Positions 9,006-17,175 of a stretch of DNA of 64,000 bases are shown piece by piece. The notes under the pieces were generated by a model. That model searched no databases. It was not told where the DNA came from and saw only the letters and a program-made list of their open reading frames with translations. The stretch spans positions 1,985,001-2,049,000 of the forward strand of contig NZ_CP092109.1 in assembly GCF_025263685.1 (NCBI RefSeq), in the 5' to 3' direction. The stretch comes from Geoalkalibacter halelectricus. GTDB taxonomy: Bacteria > Desulfobacterota > Desulfuromonadia > Desulfuromonadales > Geoalkalibacteraceae. The translations under genes were made by a program, and so were the position numbers. Numbering within the stretch: the stretch's first letter is position 1; every line of letters starts with the position of its first letter.

Positions 9006-9545
9006 TCAAACAGGGAAACAACAAATCAAAATTTCTCCTTTATTTCCATTTGCGAGAGGGACTCCAACTGTTGTGCAGCAATCCGTGGTAGATATAGTAA
9101 TTCCTGTCTTATTGGAAATTCGTTCAATATATTCTTCCCATCTTCGATCCCCGAAAGGAACTGGAAAAAGAGTGAAAGCCACAATCCCTACATCCTCGCA
9201 GTCTCTTAATTTATCAATGTCATCGATAATGCTTTGGATGTTTTTTGTGACTGGCCGTGTTTTACTATTTACTCCAGTGAGGCGCCAATTAGTGTTAGGA
9301 GTTTTCAGTTCTAATACATAGCGTAAGTTATCTATTTGAAATGCAATGTCAGCTCTATTGAAATTTTTTGATCCACAAATAGGAGCTTCAAGCTGAAGAC
9401 CAATTGCACCTTCAGTTTCAGCAATCGCAGCCAGTTCCATTTTGAGCCAGCCTTCAAATTTAGCCCTTTGGGAAAGTGCAATATTTAAAACCTGAGGATG
9501 CGCCTCCAACACGGTCTTTATCCAATTACGTACTTGTATATGCAT
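9006..9545 (-). CDS. Small PD-(D/E)XK-like protein coupled to jetD
   Basis: This 179-residue protein has a recognisable restriction-endonuclease-like core: E37 in a helix (WLKMELAAI), D66 (NRADIAFQ) and E79-L-K81 (YVLELKTPN), with strands between. The second half (NIQSIIDDIDKLRDC, VGIVAFTLFPVPFGD) fits the rest of such a fold. Its ATG lies three bases past the jetD stop and its AGAGG ribosome binding site overlaps that stop, so it is translationally coupled to the Wadjet operon. Standard type I Wadjet has four genes; this would be a fifth. The nuclease call rests on the motif only, and the partner could instead be the large protein downstream. Confidence 0.72.
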   Translation of the reverse strand: MHIQVRNWIKTVLEAHPQVLNIALSQRAKFEGWLKMELAAIAETEGAIGLQLEAPICGSKNFNRADIAFQIDNLRYVLELKTPNTNWRLTGVNSKTRPVTKNIQSIIDDIDKLRDCEDVGIVAFTLFPVPFGDRRWEEYIERISNKTGITISTTDCCTTVGVPLANGNKGEILICCFPV

Positions 9546-9548
9546 TGC

Positions 9549-10754
9549 TTACCTCTTACGGTCATCAAGCCGCAAAGCCGAGATAAGTTGCATGTAGGGA
9601 ACCCTCTCCTGCTCGATTCGTGTTCCTTCACAGTCACCGCCAGGAAACAGCCTCTGATATGCGGCCAACTCAGCATCTGTCAGATTTGTCAATGAATCTG
9701 TTCGACGTGTATCGCTGGATTCCTGAACCGCTAGATTTTTGTTTTGATCGAGATCTCTGCAATTCATCAAAATCGATTCAACATGCGGAAGTTTGCCACG
9801 CAACATCGACAGGATTCCATATCCATGTGTATCGATATCCCCCCAATAGACAACGCGTTTATCTTTGAGCCATTCAGCTTCGGCAAGCTCCCCGATACCG
9901 TAGCCAAGCCCGAAGACAACGATACTACCTTTGACCATTGGGAAGGCCAGACCGTTGACTTTGTTCTCTGTTATGAAGACCGTTTGGACTCCTGGAATGG
10001 GAGTCCTGGCAAAGTCAGTTGCAGGTACGCTTACGTCCCTGTAATCAGAATCCGGCAAAATTGAGTCATCGAGGATTCTGAACCTGACGAATGGTTCGTC
10101 ATAAAGGAAGCCATAGCGCCGCTCGAAACCAGCACGGCTTAAGCCGGTCACACAATCCTCATATGCTTCTCTCGGAAGGCACTGTGTTAATGCCTCTGAC
10201 AGGATCGCACGCTTGCCCTCGAAGAATTTCGTATCAATCCCAGGCAGAGCAAGTTGCCTCAGGTAGATTCCCGGCCTGGGATTGGCCAGAAGATAGTCAC
10301 ATACACGCAGCACCTTCTCCCAATCCTGCATGTGAGGAAGTACTTTCATGGGATTGGACTTCATCCAGGCGGCAACCGAAGGGTTTTGTTCCTCCGAATA
10401 CCTTAGGACCGTGAGGTACTCATCCAGGTCATTCTGCTTACCGATGAACCGGGCAAGGTCATACGGAGAGTCAAACCGGATATCTGACGGGAGGTTTTGT
10501 CTGCCGAGTTTGCGATGATTAACCTGAGAAAACTCAACGGCATATCCAAAGCCTCGTTTATCCTTCGACGATGCATTGAGCTCCGACACCCATCGCTGAA
10601 TTTCGGCAAACGAATCAATCACATGCTGGCCGCCGGCTTTTTTGAAGCGCAATCGCAGTGGAAACTCTGGATCGCTCAAAGCGGCACCACGTAACACATC
10701 ACCCCGGTTCCATGCACGATTGGCAAAATCCTTGATATCGTTGACGCTGATCAT
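9549..10754 (-). CDS. jetD: Wadjet JetD, Toprim nuclease subunit
   Basis: This 401-residue protein is the nuclease subunit of the Wadjet complex, which recognises closed circular DNA by loop extrusion and cuts plasmids. The N-terminal half matches DUF3322 (FPLRLRFKKAG near residue 30). The C-terminal half is the DUF2220/Toprim domain, with the glutamate motif VFITENKVNGLAFP (about 261-274) and the aspartate motif VVYWGDIDTHGYGIL (about 302-316). The ATG overlaps the jetC stop (ATGA). The length is normal for the family and no key residue seems lost. A small nuclease-like gene follows after three bases. Confidence 0.93.
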   Translation of the reverse strand: MISVNDIKDFANRAWNRGDVLRGAALSDPEFPLRLRFKKAGGQHVIDSFAEIQRWVSELNASSKDKRGFGYAVEFSQVNHRKLGRQNLPSDIRFDSPYDLARFIGKQNDLDEYLTVLRYSEEQNPSVAAWMKSNPMKVLPHMQDWEKVLRVCDYLLANPRPGIYLRQLALPGIDTKFFEGKRAILSEALTQCLPREAYEDCVTGLSRAGFERRYGFLYDEPFVRFRILDDSILPDSDYRDVSVPATDFARTPIPGVQTVFITENKVNGLAFPMVKGSIVVFGLGYGIGELAEAEWLKDKRVVYWGDIDTHGYGILSMLRGKLPHVESILMNCRDLDQNKNLAVQESSDTRRTDSLTNLTDAELAAYQRLFPGGDCEGTRIEQERVPYMQLISALRLDDRKR

Positions 10755-13700
10755 GAAACCTTCCGGACCAGTTCGCTGTCGAGACGCTCTTGCTGGAGTT
10801 CCTCAATTGTCATGTTGCGAAGGACAGAACAGGACCCTTCAGCATTGTTGTGAACAAAGTTAACGGAGCTGATGTATTTCTCGATAACGTTGATTTTCTG
10901 TAACGGTGTCAGGACGAGGAGCTGCAAATTGAGCATTCCAAACAACTCCATGCCAAAACGGGCGCTCTCCTCAGATCCGCGCCCAAAAGCCTCGTCGACA
11001 ATCACGAAGCGGAACGAACGCTCTCGATCTGCACCGAACTGATAAGCCAGCGCTGAGGCGAGAATCGTGTAGGCCAGTTTTTCCTTCTGACCACCCGAAC
11101 GGCCACTGGAGCCTTCATATACACACTTGACGGCGCCTGTCTCGCGGAACTTTTCATGGGCCATAAAATCGAACCACTGGCGCACATCAGAGACCTTGTT
11201 GCGCCAATCCCTATCAATAGCGGAAAAATCACCGCCCCGATTCTTCAGTCGCTCGACAATCTGTTTCAACTGAAGGAATTTTGCTTCGGTATACAGGGAT
11301 CTCTCATCGAGCGTGTCAGCAAAACAAGCTTTCAGGTCCGCCTGGAACTGGCGAATTTCAGGATCAGCAACCTGCTTGGGAGCGATTTCGATGTATGTTC
11401 CTTTGACATAGTCGATTTTGCCCAGAGACCGATTGATTTGTTCTAAACGCGTCTCGATGTTTTTCTTTTCCCGATCAAGTGACTGCTCCAGGTTAACAAG
11501 CCCCTGTATGGTATGTTCCCGCAGCAACTCGCGGAAACGTTCCCGATGCTTAGGTAGTCCTTCCGTCTCTATTTCATGCAAGATCTCAAGCAACTCTGGG
11601 ACAGCTTTCACATCTATGTCGATATCCTGGGCCTCGACTGGAAATGTATCCCGATATCTCGTGATTGCTTTGTGAAGGCGATTGCGACATTCATCGGCGG
11701 TGGTTACCGTCGATCGCCTGAGATCGTCCATGCGCTTCCAAATGTCACCAGCGATTGACATCGCAGTGTTGATATTTACCGATCTGCTCCCTTCATCCCA
11801 ACGTTTGACCTCATGAGATATCTCTTTGAACAGCGTCTCGCGTTCACCTTCGGGAACGGCATCAAGATGCTGCTGCATCTGCGGCAGGGTTTCTTCTCTG
11901 CGCATCTTGATGGTTGTTTGATTCTCATTGATTTTGTCCCTTACTTCGTCTCGTGCTTCTTGAATCTCGTCGAGACGCTTGTTAGTCGCGAACAGCTCCT
12001 CCCGCAGCTGTTTGAGCCGATCGGAACTCTCTTCGATGCGACGTTTTTCTTCGTTCAGCTGATCGATTTCCCGAGCATCGGCCTGCCAATCGATGCTTTT
12101 GTAATTCGGTGTATCAGCGATTTTCGTTGCTACACCACGATTTTTCATCAGGTCTTCTTCTTCAGATTTGACCTTTGCGATGTGCGCTTCAAGTTGCGAC
12201 AGCTTTTCTCTAAAGTGGGCTAGCATTTCTTCCAGCGTATCAATTTTCTTCTGGTTGTTCCACCCGAGAACAAAGCTCGTGCGGTCACCGATGTGACGTC
12301 GGTCATCCTTTTCGTGACGATCGCCTCTGGATTTGAAAAGGCCGCTCTTCATAACCGCATCCGGTTGATTGCGAAACTCCTCAACGGTTTCACAGCAGGC
12401 CATGTCAAAGCGCTTTTCCAATCGATCCTCAAGCCACCATTTGAATTCTGTGCCTGGTTTAAGATTCAGCTTGCCAACTAATGAATTATCAACAAGTTTG
12501 TTGCTCGCGACCGAATGAATTTTTGGCACCTTGAAGAACACGACCCGGCCTGCCAGATGGGTCTTATCGACATAAATACTAACCTCGCGGTACAGATCCT
12601 CCGGAACCAGAATGCTCAGGGCAAAATTATGCAGGATTCTTTCGATCGCCCCCTCCCAGGCCGAATCCCCTTCCTTGACTTCCAACAGTTCACCGACGAA
12701 GGGCAGGCGTTCGATATCGGCTCCGACCACCTCTGCAATGCCAAGACGAATCGAGAGATTCTTGTGGGGGATACTGCTGCGACGTTTCCTCAGGGACGAT
12801 AATTCCTCTTCCGTCTCACGGATTTTTTCATCCCGCAACTTCTCAGCCCTTACCCGAAGATCAATTCTTGTCTCTTCGGCTTCATGCTTCATTTTATCGA
12901 GGTCATCGACAATTCGAGATGCCCGGGCATTTGCTTCGACAAAAGAATTTTCATCCTGCGGAGGACTAATGCCGAGAGCGATACATGCCTTGGAAAACTC
13001 AGCGAATGCCAATTTCTTATGCTGCTTGGTTTGTGAAAGTCGCTCGACGTCAGCCTCAATGACGGTGATTCTGCCGCCACCGGCATCATTGATTGAATTC
13101 CGAATATCCTCGGCCTTCTTTCTCAGGCTGGAGGATTCGTTCAAAATCCCGGTCAGCTTTTCCTCCGCACGAGCATTTTCGGCTTCTAGTAATTCGATCC
13201 GTTTCTGGATCAGATCGATATTGAGAGAAGCGTAGTAAGGACGAATCCCTTCACGTAACCGCATCCGCTGTGCGGCCGTTTCAAGGTAGCCCTGGAGTTT
13301 GGTCGCCTCCTCATTCACCGGTTTCAGGAGTTCGATTTTCTTCTGCGCCTTTTCTACAGCCTCGTGGGCCTCAGTCAGGCTATCAAACCCGTCAATCACG
13401 TCTTGAATAACTTCCGGAGTTTTCCCTTCATCGAGCATGAAGTCCCGAATAAACGTGGTCAAATTGGGCACCTGCTTCATCGACATAGTGTGACAAAAAA
13501 GACTGAGTGCCTGATCACCCGGAATACCCATCAGGCGAGAAAAATGTTTTGAATATTTCTCAAAACTGTCATGTTGATGAATTGAACGATCAGGATCGAA
13601 TCGGCGTTTCAGCTCGGCAATTGTATCAAACCCCGTAAAGTGGGACTCGATCGTCAATGCTTTCTCAGCAACAATGTAAAGGCGGTGTGGCGACTCACCT

Positions 13701-14122
13701 TCATTACGAATCCAGAGTACCTGGGCAAGCGTAACCTCTTCGCGCAGATTTTTATTCCGGAATACCGCAAGTATTGTTGAATAAGTGTCGATCCCGCGAA
13801 GAAAAACAGGCTTGGCCTTCTTGGTCACTTCATCGATGTTGTTGGAGAATTGACCACGAACATACGAATAGACTGATCGTTCACGAGCGGCCTCATCCGC
13901 AGCCTTGTTGTAAGCAACTCGACGTGGTGGCACCAGCAGGGTTTGAAGCGCATCCCCGGCAGATGACTTGCCTGACCCGATATCCCCGGTCATCAGGGCT
14001 GTTTCGCCGTTGGCGACGATCGTCCAGACCCGTTTGTCAAACGTTCCCCAGTTGAAAATCTCGGCATGGTCGAGCCTGAAGCCGTCGTTTGGCCCCTGAA
14101 TATCAAGCGATTGCTGCTGCAT
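10751..14122 (-). CDS. jetC: Wadjet JetC, MukB-like SMC ATPase
   Basis: This 1,123-residue protein is the SMC-type motor of Wadjet. The head domain has Walker A GDIGSGKSS near residue 47, long coiled coils follow (about 240-500 and 640-900) around a hinge, and the second head half carries the signature GRSGGQKEKLAY and Walker B FRFVIVDEAFGRG. I chose the ATG at 14122 (MQQQSLDIQ) because GGAGGGG stands ten bases upstream; the open frame extends 17 codons further but overlaps jetB. It overlaps jetB by about 20 bases and jetD by four. With JetA and JetB it forms the condensin-like complex. The family call is firm. Confidence 0.93.
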   Translation of the reverse strand: MQQQSLDIQGPNDGFRLDHAEIFNWGTFDKRVWTIVANGETALMTGDIGSGKSSAGDALQTLLVPPRRVAYNKAADEAARERSVYSYVRGQFSNNIDEVTKKAKPVFLRGIDTYSTILAVFRNKNLREEVTLAQVLWIRNEGESPHRLYIVAEKALTIESHFTGFDTIAELKRRFDPDRSIHQHDSFEKYSKHFSRLMGIPGDQALSLFCHTMSMKQVPNLTTFIRDFMLDEGKTPEVIQDVIDGFDSLTEAHEAVEKAQKKIELLKPVNEEATKLQGYLETAAQRMRLREGIRPYYASLNIDLIQKRIELLEAENARAEEKLTGILNESSSLRKKAEDIRNSINDAGGGRITVIEADVERLSQTKQHKKLAFAEFSKACIALGISPPQDENSFVEANARASRIVDDLDKMKHEAEETRIDLRVRAEKLRDEKIRETEEELSSLRKRRSSIPHKNLSIRLGIAEVVGADIERLPFVGELLEVKEGDSAWEGAIERILHNFALSILVPEDLYREVSIYVDKTHLAGRVVFFKVPKIHSVASNKLVDNSLVGKLNLKPGTEFKWWLEDRLEKRFDMACCETVEEFRNQPDAVMKSGLFKSRGDRHEKDDRRHIGDRTSFVLGWNNQKKIDTLEEMLAHFREKLSQLEAHIAKVKSEEEDLMKNRGVATKIADTPNYKSIDWQADAREIDQLNEEKRRIEESSDRLKQLREELFATNKRLDEIQEARDEVRDKINENQTTIKMRREETLPQMQQHLDAVPEGERETLFKEISHEVKRWDEGSRSVNINTAMSIAGDIWKRMDDLRRSTVTTADECRNRLHKAITRYRDTFPVEAQDIDIDVKAVPELLEILHEIETEGLPKHRERFRELLREHTIQGLVNLEQSLDREKKNIETRLEQINRSLGKIDYVKGTYIEIAPKQVADPEIRQFQADLKACFADTLDERSLYTEAKFLQLKQIVERLKNRGGDFSAIDRDWRNKVSDVRQWFDFMAHEKFRETGAVKCVYEGSSGRSGGQKEKLAYTILASALAYQFGADRERSFRFVIVDEAFGRGSEESARFGMELFGMLNLQLLVLTPLQKINVIEKYISSVNFVHNNAEGSCSVLRNMTIEELQQERLDSELVRKVS

Positions 14123-14684
14123 AGTTCCGGTACCCCTCCAGAAGGTTGGCAAGGTCAGACAAAGCATCGGCATTGAACGCTGCCTTGATAATGCGCCGGA
14201 CCTCGTAGGTCGTCTCTTCGGCTTTTTTCAGCTCGTCCAGAAAGCCCATCTCGGCAACTCTCGCAATATTCCGTCGAATATCGTCATGGAGTTTGGCCTC
14301 GTTGGTTTTTTCCGGGATAAACGCTTTCACCATATCGAAGATGTCCTCTTCGGAAATAATCAATCGCGGCTCAGAGGTCGAGGCATCGTGTTCTGCCAGA
14401 CGCTTGCGCAAAAGCACACAAATCAAACTGGTTAAGAAACCGAGAGGCCGCTTGGGGATGAGCCTTGGCAAGGGATCAACCTCATCCTCATTGGGGACCT
14501 GCTTCAGGAAGGTAAATCCTTCTGATTCATCAAGGAACACCTCTAAACCAACCTGCGCGAAATGAGAATTGATCGCCGCGTAAGCGCCAAGAATGGTTGT
14601 CCATTGCTTGGGGTGCTTGTCCTTGTACACCACCCCTTTCATTAAGGCCACAAGGGCATGAGAAATGTCGTTACGCCTTTCCAT
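14103..14684 (-). CDS. jetB: Wadjet JetB, MukE/MksE-like subunit
   Basis: This 193-residue protein is the DUF4194 (JetB/MksE-like) kite subunit that binds the kleisin JetA and the SMC JetC. Winged-helix segments are visible at about 85-105 (FLTSLICVLLRKRLAEH) and 115-160 (ISEEDIFDMVKAFIP, then NIARVAEMGFLDEL). The length is normal. It starts 11 bases after the jetA stop and overlaps the jetC start. Confidence 0.9.
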   Translation of the reverse strand: MERRNDISHALVALMKGVVYKDKHPKQWTTILGAYAAINSHFAQVGLEVFLDESEGFTFLKQVPNEDEVDPLPRLIPKRPLGFLTSLICVLLRKRLAEHDASTSEPRLIISEEDIFDMVKAFIPEKTNEAKLHDDIRRNIARVAEMGFLDELKKAEETTYEVRRIIKAAFNADALSDLANLLEGYRNYAAAIA

Positions 14685-14695
14685 ATCTTCCCCTC

Positions 14696-16126
14696 CTAGC
14701 GGGTAAAAATGAGCCTCGGCACCCGCAGCTTTCGCTCACGACCGTCTACGAAAATACTGATAATGTCCCTGGTTTCATCATTGACCGCAACCCTCTCACT
14801 ATCATGGCCAACCTCGAAATAGGCGATGATCTCGCCGACCCCTTTTGTAACGGGATAGCGATTGATCACCTCTGGCAAGGTGATTTGATCATAATCGCGA
14901 AGAAGCTGGTTGACCCTGTCGCTCAACAACCCGTAATCGATGTCTTCCCTTGAGAAGAGTGCGGAGACATCGATTTCGACCACTCCCTCCTCGATCATGA
15001 CCCCGGAGAAATCTTCGGGTGGATTGGCTTTGTGGAGGGTTCTGGCCATGGTCAGATCCAGTTCAGGCTTGATGTCATCAATCGAGAAGTTGAAGTCAGC
15101 AGGCGGATTGTTTTTAAGTTCGAGTGATTTCTGTTCAATGTCGCGGATTATTTCCATGATCCGCTTGTTTTCAAGATGTACGCGATCATCGATATAGCGG
15201 CGTAACTGATCAGCCAGCCGATTGGTGGTTTGATACACAGAACGGCCAGCATCCAGAAGGGCATATTTTGCATCGGGAAGAAAAGCATTTTTGGCCAGAT
15301 CTTCAAGAGCTTCAAGTACAAGGATACCTTCCAGTAATTCTGTTAGCTCCTGCTGCCTGGCCGGGGTCATCAAAAACTCCCAAAAGGCACGAAAGCTCCG
15401 GCCTTGATCTGAAGCGGTAATGTTTTCTCTCCGTTCAAACACTCCCTCAAGCACATCACCTTTAGGGGCATCCGTCGTTACAAAGAGATGCCGAGCCTCT
15501 CTATCAAGGTCCCGAACGTTCTGCTCAACCTGGCGAAAATCGGCAACCAGCCTTCGAGCCGTTTCTTCTGCTTCAATGAAACGCTCCCTGATCTGCGTCT
15601 CAGAAAACGGTTGATATCCCCCCTTATTGATGAGATCGATTTCGCGATCAATTTCATCCCTCGTTCTCTCCAGCTCTTGAATCCGTCTTTCTGGACTGTC
15701 GGATGCCTTTGATCTAATCTCACGAAGCAGGTTGAATACAGTAAGCAAACGAGATTCTGTCCCAACGAAAGCCTTCGGTTTCAGATCTGCGATCCATTCC
15801 ATCGCTTTAGCCACCGATGGAGTCAGATCGTAGACAGGCTCATCACCACGTTCGGGATAGCGCTTGGAAAGATAGGAGTTATTGTCACACCACAGAACCA
15901 GATACTGTTTGGCTGACATTTTATGAGAATCTTCGCCATAGATTTCTCGCAAGCGAAAAAGTTCATCTTCCAGGAGTGACAGGATTTCTTCGTGAGGGAT
16001 TGAACGCCGATTCGGCTCAATGAATACCTGATGGAAAAACGAGAGGAGCAGCGGAGCACTGTCGGAACTGATGATCCGCAGTGCGGGATTATTAACTTTC
16101 AGAGATTTTATATATTCGTAGTCCAA
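14696..16126 (-). CDS. jetA: Wadjet JetA, kleisin-like subunit (DUF3375)
   Basis: This 476-residue protein is the DUF3375 kleisin-like subunit of type I Wadjet and the first gene of jetABCD. The N-terminus (DYEYIKSLKVNNPALRI, SDSAPLLLSFFHQVF) is characteristic. A coiled coil runs at about 135-230, and the C-terminal part (residues about 385-476) holds a winged-helix-like segment. The start is TTG, with a GGCGGGGGC stretch upstream; family members begin M-D-Y at the same place, which supports this choice. A 180-base gap with a promoter-like sequence separates it from the DUF6338/proline-rich pair, so Wadjet is probably its own transcript. Confidence 0.92.
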   Translation of the reverse strand: MDYEYIKSLKVNNPALRIISSDSAPLLLSFFHQVFIEPNRRSIPHEEILSLLEDELFRLREIYGEDSHKMSAKQYLVLWCDNNSYLSKRYPERGDEPVYDLTPSVAKAMEWIADLKPKAFVGTESRLLTVFNLLREIRSKASDSPERRIQELERTRDEIDREIDLINKGGYQPFSETQIRERFIEAEETARRLVADFRQVEQNVRDLDREARHLFVTTDAPKGDVLEGVFERRENITASDQGRSFRAFWEFLMTPARQQELTELLEGILVLEALEDLAKNAFLPDAKYALLDAGRSVYQTTNRLADQLRRYIDDRVHLENKRIMEIIRDIEQKSLELKNNPPADFNFSIDDIKPELDLTMARTLHKANPPEDFSGVMIEEGVVEIDVSALFSREDIDYGLLSDRVNQLLRDYDQITLPEVINRYPVTKGVGEIIAYFEVGHDSERVAVNDETRDIISIFVDGRERKLRVPRLIFTR

Positions 16127-16186
16127 TACAATGCCCCCGCCAAAACATAGCCTATGCCTAAAATATATTGAATCTACTCATAGATA

Positions 16187-16215
16187 ACAGTATGCAGCGA
16201 CAGAATAAGTCGCAA
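16187..16215 (-). promoter_or_regulatory. Candidate sigma-70 promoter of jetABCD
   Basis: On the minus strand TTGCGA (16215-16210), a 17-base spacer and TACTGT (16192-16187) form a fair promoter about 60 bases before the jetA start. An inverted repeat GCGAC...GTCGC (16197-16213) lies across the -35 box and spacer and could be an operator. It is the only gap over 150 bases between cargo genes in the 5.7-28 kb stretch, which supports a separate Wadjet promoter. Not tested. Confidence 0.4.
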
Positions 16216-16306
16216 TAGCTCTATTGGGGATTTGACAAATATGGCACTCAATCCTTGGAACCCTCCCATTGAACCTTTTAGACAAAATCGCCAGTCACCT
16301 AGGGCT

Positions 16307-16477
16307 TCAGCTGTTTTTTAATTTTTTTGGCGTCGGAGGTGGTGGCGGAGAAGGCACTGCTGGTGGTTTTCCTGGCGTACTTGGTTGATATCCACCTTTT
16401 CTGTCACCATCTCCAGGTGACGGGGCTGGCCGTGGTGATGTCAGGGGCTTAAGTGGAGAGGGGAGGGTAGGGCTCAT
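16307..16477 (-). CDS. Small proline-rich protein overlapping the DUF6338 gene
   Basis: This 56-residue protein is rich in proline, with the motif KGGYQPSTPGKPP and a basic end (PPPPPTPKKLKNS). It has no membrane span or fold motif. The ATG at 16477 has a strong AAGAGGTG site at good spacing and lies inside the last 29 bases of the DUF6338 gene in another frame, so it is translationally coupled to it. The open frame extends further upstream, but with no ribosome binding site there. Small proteins with a GYQP-like motif beside DUF6338 genes are something I recall from other genomes but could not check. The function is unknown. Confidence 0.6.
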   Translation of the reverse strand: MSPTLPSPLKPLTSPRPAPSPGDGDRKGGYQPSTPGKPPAVPSPPPPPTPKKLKNS

Positions 16478-17153
16478 TTTTTTCACCTCTTGGGAAAAGC
16501 GATTCACCAATTGGAATAATGCGCTGGTCGGTCGTTGGTTCATTTACTGCCGCGATTGAATACAAAGTCTTCGATTTGATAAAAATGTACTGATAGGGAG
16601 TAGAAATGTATTGACCAGATTCTGTGTTATATAATGCAGGTTCTTCTAGGACGAGGTCCCTTTCCTCCGAAGAAGCAGCGACATCTGCGACTTTCAACTT
16701 GCCAGCATATACCTCACCACTTTCCAGCCCTATAACAACCCAATGATTTGGAACATAAGACCTTACAAACTGGTCCCATGCACAAGGGAAGGCAGAGCTT
16801 GATGAACATTTTGACAACAGCTTTGCCCCCCAGGCAGCAAGCAATCCTGCAATACCTCCACCGAGAAGATGTCCACTGTAAGGAATAAAAATAATTGCAA
16901 AATTAGACGTTTGAGAAGAAAGTGTTTCATAGGTAGATGGAATAATATGTACAGGAGAAGGCCAATTAAAAAAAGATGAAGCCAAAGCATACAAGGTGAC
17001 GCCAACAACACTAAAACCGACCAACCTTAGAACGCCCTGCCATTCTTTCTCCCTCCAGTCGACCCCAACTAAATCTCGATATATTTTATCGCCGATTAGG
17101 CCAGGAAAAATGGCAATAACGATGATGAGTAATCCAACTATCGTATCTGGCAT
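16449..17153 (-). CDS. DUF6338-family membrane protein
   Basis: This 234-residue protein has an N-terminal membrane span (about 3-20, TIVGLLIIVIAIFPGLIGD), a second at about 42-62 (LRLVGFSVVGVTLYALASS) and a third at about 85-115 (FAIIFIPYSGHLLGGGIAGLLAAW). A soluble C-terminal domain follows with NHWVVIGLESGEVYAGKL and RDLVLEEPALYN. This is the DUF6338 pattern. It starts 22 bases after the Rad50-like gene with a GGAGAG site, so it belongs to the same transcript. The function is unknown. A membrane protein at the end of a nuclease operon could be an effector or an anchor, but that is a guess. Confidence 0.75.
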   Translation of the reverse strand: MPDTIVGLLIIVIAIFPGLIGDKIYRDLVGVDWREKEWQGVLRLVGFSVVGVTLYALASSFFNWPSPVHIIPSTYETLSSQTSNFAIIFIPYSGHLLGGGIAGLLAAWGAKLLSKCSSSSAFPCAWDQFVRSYVPNHWVVIGLESGEVYAGKLKVADVAASSEERDLVLEEPALYNTESGQYISTPYQYIFIKSKTLYSIAAVNEPTTDQRIIPIGESLFPRGEKNEPYPPLST

Positions 17154-17175
17154 GCGCTCTCCGGTCTCTACAGAC

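Noticed and set aside
12612-13235. A 207-codon open frame opposite jetC
   Set aside because: It is opposite a coiled-coil region of JetC; serine-rich composition is what antisense of coiled coil gives.
16478-16543. Longer start for the small proline-rich protein (ATG 16543)
   Set aside because: No ribosome binding site is visible there, while the internal ATG 16477 has a strong one at good spacing.
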